Part shown: one piece after another, positions 1 to 8,288 of the stretch
Position numbering within the stretch: the stretch's first letter is position 1
Layout of the letters: each line of letters begins with the position of its first letter
From: Phycisphaeraceae bacterium
GTDB lineage: Bacteria; Planctomycetota; Phycisphaerae; Phycisphaerales; Phycisphaeraceae
Length of the DNA: 64,000 bases
Direction: 5' to 3'
Assembly: GCA_029260615.1 (NCBI GenBank)
Contig: JAJDCX010000049.1
Span: 20,971 to 84,970, forward strand
Program-made: the position numbers and the translations under genes
The notes under the pieces: model-generated
Seen by the model: the letters and a program-made list of their open reading frames with translations, nothing else
The model's database searches: none
Told to the model about the DNA's origin: nothing

Positions 1-498
1 GATACATTCGTCTGCGTCGCGCAGCATCGAATCGGGTGCCTCCTGGTCGATCAGCACCTGCCCGACCACGGCCCGCAAGCCACGCCGGGCGCAACAATCT
101 AATGCACGCTTAGTCGCCTCGTGGTGGACAGTCGCGTAGCCAACAAAACTTGTCGTCCCGACTGATAGGAGTTGGTCGATCACACGCTCGGTCATCGTCA
201 GGGCGTAGTCTGGATCGGCCCAGCGTGCTTCGTTGGGGAAGGTTACTTGGTCCAGCCAGTCCAAGAGGCTCATCCCGTGTGCGCCGATCAGATCGAACTG
301 CGGCAGGTGCATGTGTGTATCGATGAAGCCCGGCGAAATCAGGTGGCCGTCGCCTCCAAGATCGAATGAAGCGGGGAGCCCGCCCTCATGGACCTCGACG
401 ATACGCCCGCCTTCGGTGCGCAGCCATCCCTGGGCCAGGCGCACGCCGGGCCTTTCGCTATCGGTGTCGGGAAGCAGCAACGTGCCCGCAATAATCAA
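1..498 (-). CDS. guaD: Guanine deaminase, N-terminal part (runs off the left edge)
   Basis: Amidohydrolase that converts guanine to xanthine in purine salvage and catabolism; cytoplasmic. Seen: 166 codons stay open to base 1. Near residue 50 there is the metal-binding motif PGFIDTHMHLPQ, followed by LLDWL and TFPNEARWADP, then GTTSF and a TVHHEA segment. The order and spacing of these blocks are those of guanine deaminase rather than of other cytosine or adenosine deaminases. The start is a TTG at 496-498, chosen because AGGAG lies 8 bases upstream (507-511) and the reading begins directly with the usual small beta domain (IIAGTLLLP). The C-terminal metal and catalytic residues lie outside the window. 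It is divergent from the gene at 631. Family assignment is strong; that the enzyme is complete cannot be seen. Confidence 0.85.
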   Translation of the reverse strand, partial: MIIAGTLLLPDTDSERPGVRLAQGWLRTEGGRIVEVHEGGLPASFDLGGDGHLISPGFIDTHMHLPQFDLIGAHGMSLLDWLDQVTFPNEARWADPDYALTMTERVIDQLLSVGTTSFVGYATVHHEATKRALDCCARRGLRAVVGQVLIDQEAPDSMLRDADECI

Positions 499-630
499 GG
501 TCAGATCTCCTGGGTACTGAATCGGGTTACCATCGTACCGTGACGCCCCGTCGGACGCGGGAATAATCCGGCCCGACCGGGGATTATCCACTTCGCCGGG
601 CGTGGTTTACCATGACGGAGATTCTCGACC

Positions 631-2985
631 ATGACGACCCTCTTAACAAATCCCATCCAGGCGGTGGCGTCTTTATTTGACCGGGGCTTCGACCCCGCGC
701 GTGCCCGCCGGCTGCCCGTGGCCAGCGAGGTGGGCGAATCGAATGTCCGCGGCCTGTACCTGGCCGGTGAGATCGCGGGGACGCCGTTAATCAAGCTGGG
801 GCTGAACCGTGGACGTGCGGTGATCGATCATCTGGTCAACGTGGACCTGGCACGGGAGTTGGGCGACCGAGGTGTGAAGCTCAACGATGACGGGGAACTG
901 GAATCACAACAGACGGGGTTCGACCCGACACAGCCGCGTGACGGGAAATGGTACGACGTGTTGATCGTCGGTGCGGGGAGTGCCGGGCTGGGTGCGGCCG
1001 ACCGATGCCAGCAATTGGGGTTGTCGTACATCGTGATCGAAGGGCAGCGGCCCGCGCAGCTTGTGCGGAACATGACCAAGGGCAAGCCGTTATTGATGGA
1101 GCCGCCCAACGAGGACAACCAGACCCGGCTGTATTGCGAAGAGTGCAGCAAGGAAGCGTTGTTGGAACAATGGGACAGGCAGATCGTCGAACTTGGGCTG
1201 GACAAGCACATCCGCACCTTCGAGCAGGTCACCGACATCCAACGCCAGGGCGACAAGGACGGGTTCAAAATCACGACGGATAAGTGCGAGTACGCTTCCC
1301 GGCGTGTGGTGCTGGCAATCGGGAAGGCGGGAAACCCCCGGAAACTGCGTGTGCCCGGCGAAACAGAACACGCGGCGCGGATCAGCCAGAACGTCGCCGA
1401 CCCGGATGAATGGCAAGGCAAAAACCTGGTCGTGTTCGGCGCGGGCGACGTGGCTTGCGAGGCGGCGATAGCGCTGGCGGACCGGGGTAACCACATCACG
1501 ATGGCGGCGCCTGATAAAGAATTCACGTTCCCCAAGAAACGGAACATCGACGCGGTGAATCAGCGGGCGGCCGAGGGAAAGATCGACCTGCGCCTGGGCC
1601 ACGGCGCTGCGGAGATCGGTCCCGATTCGGTGACGTTAAAGGACCTTGGGTCAGGCGAAACTAAAACAGTCCCCGCCGAACACATCTTCCGCTGCATCGG
1701 GGCGGAGCTGCCGATGGGGTTCTTCAAGAAGGTCGGCATCCAACTGGAAGGGACTTGGAACGTCAAGCGGTGGACGCTGCTGCTGATCGTGTTTCTGGTC
1801 TGTCACTTCATCTACGGCGTGAAGAAGGCCGACGGCATCTGGCCTTACAACCTGAAGCTGACCTGGTTCGGGACCGACTCAACCCTCAACAGCCTCATCA
1901 AAAACATCCATGTCGGCGAAGGGAATTGGCGGTTCGACCTTAACGGGTCGTTCTGGTATTCGCTTGCGTACTGCCTGGTAATGACGTGGTTCGGGCTCAA
2001 GGCGTACCAGCGTTGGGGCATCAGACACAACGATGAATACCAGAAGAAGCGCTTCCTCTCGCTGATTATTGTGCAGTGGACGTTTGCGTTTTTGATCCCG
2101 ATGGGGCTGATGTGGTTCCTCCACGGATACTTCGGCGACAACGCGGTGCTGGGCAAGCGCGGCAACTGGTGGCACGCCAGCGGGTTTGAGTACGCCTTCC
2201 CCTTGTTCTTCATGCAGTTCGTCTGGGATGTGGGCTGGCTCTACCTGATCTACGGCCTCGCCGCGACGTTCGTCATCATCCCCCTGGTGACGATCCGCCA
2301 CGGCAAGCGGTACTGCACTTGGTTCTGTGGCTGCGGTGGGTTAGCGGAAACATTGGGCGACCCCTGGCGTCACCTGGCACCTAAGGGCAAAGTAGCCGGG
2401 CGCTGGGAGTGGATGAATTTCGCGGTCCTGATCTGGGCCGTCGCCGCAGGCGTACTGGTGACATCAAAGATCGGGTTGGGCTACTACATCACCGGGCAAT
2501 CGTTTCAATCCCCCAACGTCGCCGAACACGGGTGGTGGACCTACTGGCTATTTAACAGCTACGACTGGGTCGCCGACCTCTGGCTGGTCGGGATCATCCC
2601 GGTGGCGCTGTACCCGATCTACGGAGGGAAAATATGGTGCCGGTACTGGTGCCCACTGGCGAAGTGGATGCAGATGACCAGCAAGTGGTTCGGGACGTTG
2701 CAGATATCAAGCGACGACAAGTGCATCACCTGCGGGGAGTGCTCACGCTACTGCGAGGTCGGGATTGACGTGATGGCGTTCGCCAAGAATCAACAATCCT
2801 TCGGCAACGATAACACAAGCTGTATCCATTGCGGCATCTGTGTCACGGTCTGCCCGATGGACGTCTTGAGCTTCGACAACGACCGGGTCGGTACGGTGAC
2901 GCAGAAGATCAATCAGATGCGCGGCATCGGGATAACCGTCGAAGGACGGGAGCTGGTCGATGCGGCGGCAATAAAGGCCGATTGA
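631..2985 (+). CDS. Fused FAD/NAD(P) oxidoreductase - NapH-type membrane - 2x[4Fe-4S] ferredoxin protein (copy 1)
   Basis: 784-residue membrane redox protein. Order seen: residues 28-66 resemble the C-terminal tail of a pyridine-nucleotide oxidoreductase (RGLYLAGEIAGTPL); residues 109-130 are an FAD Rossmann motif (GAGSAGLGAA); residues 266-290 are a second, NAD(P)-type motif (VFGAGDVACEAA); hydrophobic helices begin near 380. A NapH-like block follows with C562, C566 and C568, then IWCRYWCP (C670, C674). Two ferredoxin motifs close the protein: C698/C701/C704/C708 and C731/C734/C737/C741. Inference: NAD(P)H electrons go through FAD and iron-sulphur clusters to or from the membrane; partner and direction are unknown. 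Start ATG with GGAG about 10 bases upstream. A paralogue of the same architecture lies at 3697. Domain calls are firm; the physiological role is not known to me. Confidence 0.8.
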   Translation: MTTLLTNPIQAVASLFDRGFDPARARRLPVASEVGESNVRGLYLAGEIAGTPLIKLGLNRGRAVIDHLVNVDLARELGDRGVKLNDDGELESQQTGFDPTQPRDGKWYDVLIVGAGSAGLGAADRCQQLGLSYIVIEGQRPAQLVRNMTKGKPLLMEPPNEDNQTRLYCEECSKEALLEQWDRQIVELGLDKHIRTFEQVTDIQRQGDKDGFKITTDKCEYASRRVVLAIGKAGNPRKLRVPGETEHAARISQNVADPDEWQGKNLVVFGAGDVACEAAIALADRGNHITMAAPDKEFTFPKKRNIDAVNQRAAEGKIDLRLGHGAAEIGPDSVTLKDLGSGETKTVPAEHIFRCIGAELPMGFFKKVGIQLEGTWNVKRWTLLLIVFLVCHFIYGVKKADGIWPYNLKLTWFGTDSTLNSLIKNIHVGEGNWRFDLNGSFWYSLAYCLVMTWFGLKAYQRWGIRHNDEYQKKRFLSLIIVQWTFAFLIPMGLMWFLHGYFGDNAVLGKRGNWWHASGFEYAFPLFFMQFVWDVGWLYLIYGLAATFVIIPLVTIRHGKRYCTWFCGCGGLAETLGDPWRHLAPKGKVAGRWEWMNFAVLIWAVAAGVLVTSKIGLGYYITGQSFQSPNVAEHGWWTYWLFNSYDWVADLWLVGIIPVALYPIYGGKIWCRYWCPLAKWMQMTSKWFGTLQISSDDKCITCGECSRYCEVGIDVMAFAKNQQSFGNDNTSCIHCGICVTVCPMDVLSFDNDRVGTVTQKINQMRGIGITVEGRELVDAAAIKAD

Positions 2986-2988
2986 CGG

Positions 2989-3528
2989 TCACATCCGGAA
3001 CAGCGCGTAAGACCCCAACGCGTTGAATATCTGTAACACGAACATCACAACGCAGACAGCCAGGAGCCATCGCCTTGAACGCCTGCCGATCAGGACACAA
3101 ATCGCAATCATCACGGCCGTGACAACGCCGGAGACAAGAAACCAGTCGTCCCCAAACGCGTTGTTGAATCCGGCCATTGCCCTCCCCCAAACGGCTAACA
3201 CCAACGACGGCAGGGCCGGAAACATCTTCACCCAGCCCATCCGATACCCGCCACGCCAGCCGTAATCGATCCAGAAGACCCATGTGTTCGGCAGGTAGAC
3301 CGCCAGCAACACCGCCGCCAGCGTAACCCGCCACGACGCCCGGCTGCGCCACCACGATCCACTACGCCAACCCGATTTCGGTGGGCGCAGTTTCGCTGGA
3401 TCAAACGCCTCCCCGCACTCCGGGCAGCGAGTCTCGGTCGTCCCTGTGAGGTTGTACCCACACTTCGGACAACACAGACCGATAAATGGCAGATCAGCTC
3501 CCCATGCTGCTTTCATCTCCTCAGGCAT
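2989..3528 (-). CDS. Zinc-ribbon membrane protein, function unknown
   Basis: 179 residues. Near the N-terminus C20-P-K-C23 and C35-P-E-C38 form a treble-clef or zinc-ribbon pair (CPKCGYNLTG then CPECGEAF), of a type common ahead of membrane domains in planctomycetes. About four hydrophobic segments follow (roughly residues 66-86, 103-116, 126-147 and 150-170). The start at 3528 was chosen over an upstream in-frame Met because GGAG sits 10 bases before it and the reading opens shortly before the zinc ribbon. It converges tail to tail with the preceding flavoprotein gene, only 3 bases apart. No enzymatic motif is visible. A second zinc-ribbon membrane protein of similar plan lies at 57578-58360. 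Confidence 0.65.
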   Translation of the reverse strand: MPEEMKAAWGADLPFIGLCCPKCGYNLTGTTETRCPECGEAFDPAKLRPPKSGWRSGSWWRSRASWRVTLAAVLLAVYLPNTWVFWIDYGWRGGYRMGWVKMFPALPSLVLAVWGRAMAGFNNAFGDDWFLVSGVVTAVMIAICVLIGRRSRRWLLAVCVVMFVLQIFNALGSYALFRM

Positions 3529-3696
3529 CGTGATTAGTCTCCAAAGCGATTGTAGCCGAACAACCAACACCCCTCGGGAATAATCCCAAGGCTCGGCGTG
3601 TATTGTGTCTGAAGGCGCTTGGCCCCCCCTTGGTTCGCAAGTCATCCGGGAGCCGGGGTATCATGCCCGTAACCATCAGGGAGGTGACCACGTCTT

Positions 3697-6090
3697 ATGA
3701 TTCTACTTTCTAGATACATGCGCTGGCTACACACACGCTGGCCCGCTGGGCACGTCGAAAAACTACCGGTGGTCAACCCCGACGGGTCCACCGCCGTGCC
3801 AGGGCTGTACATCGTCGGTGACATCACCGGGATCCCGCTCTTAAAGTTTTCATCCGACACCGGTGCGCGAGCGGTGCAGACGATCACCGCCGACGGTTCG
3901 TTTCAAAAACGCGACCAGAACGCCAGCCGTGACGGGAAGCAGGTGCTTGACCTGGTTGTCATCGGAGCGGGTGTGTCCGGTGTGGCGGCGGCAATCGAGG
4001 CGAGAAAGAACGATCTTAATTTTGAATTGCTCGAAGCGTCCGAGCCCTTCTCCACCGTCGTGAACTTCCCCAAGGGCAAGCCGATCTTCACCTACCCGAC
4101 CGACATGACCCCGGCGGGGGCATTGCAGTTCGGCGAATCTACGGCGATCAAAGAAGGCCTCGTCGATACGCTCCACGGGTACCTCAAAGAATACGACATC
4201 CAGCCTCGCCACATCCGGGCCGAGCGCATCACACGCAAGGGCGGGCTGTTGGAAGTCGTCATCCCAGACGGTGAAAACCTGCTGGCGCACCGCGTGGTCG
4301 TCGGGATCGGACGGTCCGGCAACTTCCGCAAGCTCGGCATACCCGGCGAAGAACTCGGCAAAGTCTCCAACCGCCTGCATGACCCTAAAGATTACTGCGG
4401 CAAGAAGATCCTGATCGTCGGCGGCGGTGACACAGCAATGGAAACCGCGATCGCACTGGGTGCCTGCGGCAGTCACGTCACCGTCAGCTACCGCAAACCA
4501 GAATTTAGCCGACCAAAGCCCGAGAATGTCGAGAAGCTGAGGATGTTGGCAGACGACCCGATGGCCCCGGACGCCGTGGTCGAAGAGCCCAGCAGCGAAC
4601 GGATCACCACCGCCGCCGGCGCGTTCCTCAACGACCACCGCAAGCCTGGATCGGTCACGTTGTTGATGGCAAGCAAGGTCAAGGAAATCCACGAAGACGA
4701 TGTGGTTATCACCGACGCCGACGGCAACGACCAGACGGTTGAAAATGAAGCGGTATTCACAATGATCGGCCGGGAAGCCCCGCTGGATTTCTTCCGGCGC
4801 AGCGGCGTCTCAATCCGCGGAGAATGGCGGGTTAGCAACTACGTTAGCTTCGCACTGTTCTTTGCATTTTGTGTGTTCCTTTATCATTGGAAGAGTAACG
4901 CCGGGTTTGACCTCAAAGGTATATTCAAGGCCCACCACTGGTTCCCCTTCAACATCGCCAGCCTGGACAACCCCGCGAGCCTGATCGGGACGCTGGCGGT
5001 ATCCATGCAGAAGCCTAGCTTCTGGTACTCGCTGGCCTACTGCCTGTGCATCGTTATATTCGGCATCAAACGGATCAAGCGGCGAAAAACGCCCTATGTC
5101 AAGGTGCAGACGTTGTCGCTGATGACGATCCAGTGCATTCCGTTGTTTTTGCTGCCGTACATACTGCTGCCTTGGATGGGACACAACGGCCTGTTCAATG
5201 ATGGTGTCGGCAAGGCGATCGCCGATGCCCTGTTTCCACTGACACAGTGGGACAACCACGGTCGTGAGTACTGGCGCAGCGTCGGCTTCATACTCGCCTG
5301 GCCGTTGATGTTCTGGAACGTGTTCACCTACCAGCCCATCTGGGCCTGGCTGGTCATCGGGTCGCTTCAGACATTCGTGCTGATCCCGCTGATCGTCTGG
5401 CGTTGGGGCAAGGGCGCGTACTGCGGGTGGATCTGTTCCTGCGGCGCATTGGCCGAGACGATGGGTGATGCCCACCGCCACAAGATGCCCCACGGACCGA
5501 AGTGGAACCGCCTGAACATGATCGGGCAGGTGTTCCTATGGGTCGTCACCGCGCTGCTGGTGCTGCGCATCGTCTCATGGATCACCCCCGGAGGCTGGGC
5601 GACCACGGCGTACAACCTGATCTTCGAGGGCAAGCGTGCAGATGGCTCTCAAATCGGGGGACTGATGCGTTACATCAACTATGTATGGTCGGTCGATCTG
5701 CTCTGGGCGGGTATCTTCGGCGTGGCGTTCTATTTTTGGTTCTCCGGCCGAGTCTGGTGCCGGTTCGCCTGTCCGCTAGCGGCGCTGATGCACATCTACG
5801 CACGGTTCAGCCAGTTCCGCATCCTCAGCGACAAGAAAAAGTGCATCTCCTGCAACGTCTGCACCAGCGTCTGCCACCAGGGGATCGACATCATGAACTT
5901 CGCCAACAAAGGTCTGCCCATGGAAGACCCCCAGTGCGTGCGATGCTCCGCCTGTGTGCAGTCCTGCCCAACCGGGGTACTCAGCTTCGGACGCATCAGC
6001 AGGAATACTGGCGAGGTGCTAGGGATTGATACACTCGGGGCCTCACCCGTGCGGATGGCGGAACTAACCGTCAACGGAAATACTGTCTGA
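3697..6090 (+). CDS. Fused FAD/NAD(P) oxidoreductase - NapH-type membrane - 2x[4Fe-4S] ferredoxin protein (copy 2)
   Basis: 797-residue paralogue of the 631 gene. Residues 22-50 again look like a displaced C-terminal flavoprotein tail (PGLYIVGDITGIPLL). The FAD motif GAGVSGVAAA is at 90-99 and the NAD(P) motif VGGGDTAMETA at 241-251. Hydrophobic helices run from about 380. The NapH block has C576, C580 and C582, then VWCRFACP (C688, C692). Ferredoxin motifs are C716/C719/C722/C726 and C747/C750/C753/C757. A strong ribosome site (GGAGGTGA) precedes the ATG. Between the NAD(P) motif and the first helix this copy has an additional segment (about 270-315) absent from copy 1. The secreted-protein gene starts 24 bases downstream, followed by glutamate dehydrogenase, so it may share an operon with amino-acid catabolism. 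The two copies may act as a pair, which is inference. Confidence 0.8.
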   Translation: MILLSRYMRWLHTRWPAGHVEKLPVVNPDGSTAVPGLYIVGDITGIPLLKFSSDTGARAVQTITADGSFQKRDQNASRDGKQVLDLVVIGAGVSGVAAAIEARKNDLNFELLEASEPFSTVVNFPKGKPIFTYPTDMTPAGALQFGESTAIKEGLVDTLHGYLKEYDIQPRHIRAERITRKGGLLEVVIPDGENLLAHRVVVGIGRSGNFRKLGIPGEELGKVSNRLHDPKDYCGKKILIVGGGDTAMETAIALGACGSHVTVSYRKPEFSRPKPENVEKLRMLADDPMAPDAVVEEPSSERITTAAGAFLNDHRKPGSVTLLMASKVKEIHEDDVVITDADGNDQTVENEAVFTMIGREAPLDFFRRSGVSIRGEWRVSNYVSFALFFAFCVFLYHWKSNAGFDLKGIFKAHHWFPFNIASLDNPASLIGTLAVSMQKPSFWYSLAYCLCIVIFGIKRIKRRKTPYVKVQTLSLMTIQCIPLFLLPYILLPWMGHNGLFNDGVGKAIADALFPLTQWDNHGREYWRSVGFILAWPLMFWNVFTYQPIWAWLVIGSLQTFVLIPLIVWRWGKGAYCGWICSCGALAETMGDAHRHKMPHGPKWNRLNMIGQVFLWVVTALLVLRIVSWITPGGWATTAYNLIFEGKRADGSQIGGLMRYINYVWSVDLLWAGIFGVAFYFWFSGRVWCRFACPLAALMHIYARFSQFRILSDKKKCISCNVCTSVCHQGIDIMNFANKGLPMEDPQCVRCSACVQSCPTGVLSFGRISRNTGEVLGIDTLGASPVRMAELTVNGNTV

Positions 6091-6114
6091 ACCAATCTGA
6101 CGAAAGGGCGCGTT

Positions 6115-6918
6115 ATGTATGGCATGATGAAACTCATGATGGTCGTGGTGCTGGCAGTCGCTTCACCGGTTCTGGCGCAAGACGCCGCATTCCACCAGAC
6201 GTTCGCCGACCAGATCGGCAAAGCTCACGGGGCCGACGCCTACCGGTCTCACGCGGCGCTGCAAGCCGACGTCACTGTCTCCTTTGGCGGCAAGGCCATG
6301 CTCAAAGGCGTGATGACCTTCGACACGCCGGTCGGCAAGTCACGGATCGAAACGGCGGACGGGACGGTCATGGTCTTCGACGGACAGGATGCCTACGTCA
6401 CCCCCGCCGACGCGCCGATCCCGCCGGGGATGGCACGGTTTCATCTGCTGACCTGGCCCTACTTCATCGCAGCACCGTTCAAGCTCGCCGACCCCGGCAC
6501 ACACATCGACGATGCCGGGATCAAGCCGATAGACGTGCATCACATTTTCCCCACCGGCAAGCTCACCTTCACCCCAGGCACAGGCGACTCACCCGACGAC
6601 TGGTACCTGGTCTACCGTGACCCCGACACAAACCAACTGGCGGCGATGGCGTACATCGTGACCTACGGCAAAGACACTCACGACGCCGAGAAAGAACCCC
6701 ACATCGCCATCTACGAGGCGTTTGAAGAGGTTGACGGCGTCACCCTGCCGACACGCATGAGCATGTGGAACTGGGAAACAGGCACCGGCAAAATCGGCGA
6801 GATGCTCGGGCAATTGGAATTAGCTAACTACCAATTCGTCGAGCCCGATGAATCCACCTTCACCCAGCCCGACGGCGCACGGATTGACGCCCCTCCCCCG
6901 CCAGCGAATCAAGGGTAA
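6115..6918 (+). CDS. Secreted protein, DUF6503-like
   Basis: 267 residues with a signal peptide (hydrophobic MVVVLAVASPVLA, predicted cleavage after A-Q near residue 22). The mature part has alternating beta-strand-like stretches (VTVSFGGKAML, VMTFDTP, GTVMVFDGQDAYV), a hydrophobic LLTWPYFIAAPFKL block and a late PTRMSMWNW motif. This matches the plan of LolA-like or DUF6503-type periplasmic proteins, which bind or sense hydrophobic ligands; the assignment is from memory of the family and is moderate. No catalytic residues are recognised. It lies 24 bases after the second redox fusion and only 3 bases before glutamate dehydrogenase, so the three are probably cotranscribed. AAAGG precedes the start; further in-frame Met codons at residues 4, 5 and 8 are possible alternative starts. 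Confidence 0.6.
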   Translation: MYGMMKLMMVVVLAVASPVLAQDAAFHQTFADQIGKAHGADAYRSHAALQADVTVSFGGKAMLKGVMTFDTPVGKSRIETADGTVMVFDGQDAYVTPADAPIPPGMARFHLLTWPYFIAAPFKLADPGTHIDDAGIKPIDVHHIFPTGKLTFTPGTGDSPDDWYLVYRDPDTNQLAAMAYIVTYGKDTHDAEKEPHIAIYEAFEEVDGVTLPTRMSMWNWETGTGKIGEMLGQLELANYQFVEPDESTFTQPDGARIDAPPPPANQG

Positions 6919-6921
6919 GCC

Positions 6922-8223
6922 ATGACTAATGCAAACACAGATACACTGTTCGCCGACGCGATCGGCCGACTCGATCAGGCCGGGAAGATCGCCGGGCTTG
7001 ACCCCGAGGTGGTCGAGCTGCTTAAACACCCAAAGGCCGTGATGCACATCTCGATCCCCGTGCGGATGGATGATGGGTCGCTCAAGGTGTTCGAGGGCTA
7101 CCGTGTCCGGCACAACAATCACCGCGGACCGACCAAAGGCGGCATCCGCTACCACCCAAACGTATCACTGGACGAGGTCAAAGCCCTCGCGTTCTGGATG
7201 ACCTGCAAGTGTGCCGTGGTCGGCATCCCGTTCGGCGGAGGCAAGGGCGGGGTCACCGTGGACCCGCGTGATCTGTCGCACATGGAACTCGAGCGCCTGT
7301 CGCGCGGGTTCATCCGGCAGCTCGCCGACTTCATCGGACCCGACGTCGATATCCCCGCGCCCGATGTTTATACCAATGCACGGATCATGGGCTGGATGAT
7401 GGACGAGTACTCCAAGATCAAACGGCAATACAGCCCCGCAGTGATCACTGGCAAACCCATACCCCTCGGCGGCAGCCTCGGCCGAGACGACGCCACGGGG
7501 CGAGGTGCGTACTACTGCATCAAGGAACTGGAAAAACGACGCGGTTGGGACCCAACGAAAATCACCGTCGCCGTGCAAGGGTTCGGCAACGGCGGACAAA
7601 ACGCGGTGAAACTACTGCACGCCGACGGATACAAGATCGTCGCGGTGAGTGACTCCAGGGGCGGGATCTATAAGCCCGAGGGATTCGACGTGCCCAGCCT
7701 GATCCAGATCAAGAACCAGTCGCGTAAACTCAAGGCTGTCTACTGCGACGGTTCGGTCTGCGAAGCGATTCAAGCCGACTCAATCAACAACGAGCAACTG
7801 CTTGAGTTGGATGTGGACATCCTGATCCCCGCCGCACTGGAAAACCAGATCACCTCCGCAAACGTTAGCAACATCAAAGCCAAGGTGATCGTCGAGGTCG
7901 CCAACGGCCCAACAACGCCGCAAGCCGACGCGGCGCTGGTGAAAAACGGCACACTGATCGTCCCCGATATCCTTGCCAACGCCGGCGGGGTCACGGTCAG
8001 CTACTTCGAGTGGGTGCAGAACCGCCAGGGATTCTACTGGCCAGTGCAAGAGGTCCAAGACCGTCTAGAAAAAATCATGCGGGCCGAGCTCAACGCGGTG
8101 TATGACCTGATGGAGCTGCACAAGACAGACATGCGGACCGCTGCGTATGCTCACGCACTTAAACGGATCGGTGAAGCGGTCGAGGCAGGGGGAACCCAGC
8201 GATACTTCTCCGAGGCGAACTAA
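6922..8223 (+). CDS. gdhA: Glutamate dehydrogenase (Glu/Leu/Phe/Val dehydrogenase family)
   Basis: Reversible oxidative deamination of glutamate to 2-oxoglutarate and ammonia; cytoplasmic, links nitrogen and carbon metabolism. 433 residues, the usual length for the hexameric bacterial enzyme. Seen: substrate-binding GPTKGGIR (K72), TCKCAV (K96), catalytic K108 in GGGKGG, and catalytic aspartate D148 in IPAPDV. The nucleotide-binding motif VAVQGFGNGG begins the second Rossmann domain. The start follows the upstream secreted-protein gene by 3 bases, with AAGGG overlapping that gene's stop, so translation is probably coupled. Close relatives in this family may use other amino acids, but the glutamate-type motif set is complete. 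Coenzyme preference was not determined. Confidence 0.93.
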   Translation: MTNANTDTLFADAIGRLDQAGKIAGLDPEVVELLKHPKAVMHISIPVRMDDGSLKVFEGYRVRHNNHRGPTKGGIRYHPNVSLDEVKALAFWMTCKCAVVGIPFGGGKGGVTVDPRDLSHMELERLSRGFIRQLADFIGPDVDIPAPDVYTNARIMGWMMDEYSKIKRQYSPAVITGKPIPLGGSLGRDDATGRGAYYCIKELEKRRGWDPTKITVAVQGFGNGGQNAVKLLHADGYKIVAVSDSRGGIYKPEGFDVPSLIQIKNQSRKLKAVYCDGSVCEAIQADSINNEQLLELDVDILIPAALENQITSANVSNIKAKVIVEVANGPTTPQADAALVKNGTLIVPDILANAGGVTVSYFEWVQNRQGFYWPVQEVQDRLEKIMRAELNAVYDLMELHKTDMRTAAYAHALKRIGEAVEAGGTQRYFSEAN

Positions 8224-8288
8224 GGCGTCCGGCGTGGTAAGATCGCGGCCAACACTTCCTGCAAGACCACGCGGAGACCCGGCCAGCG

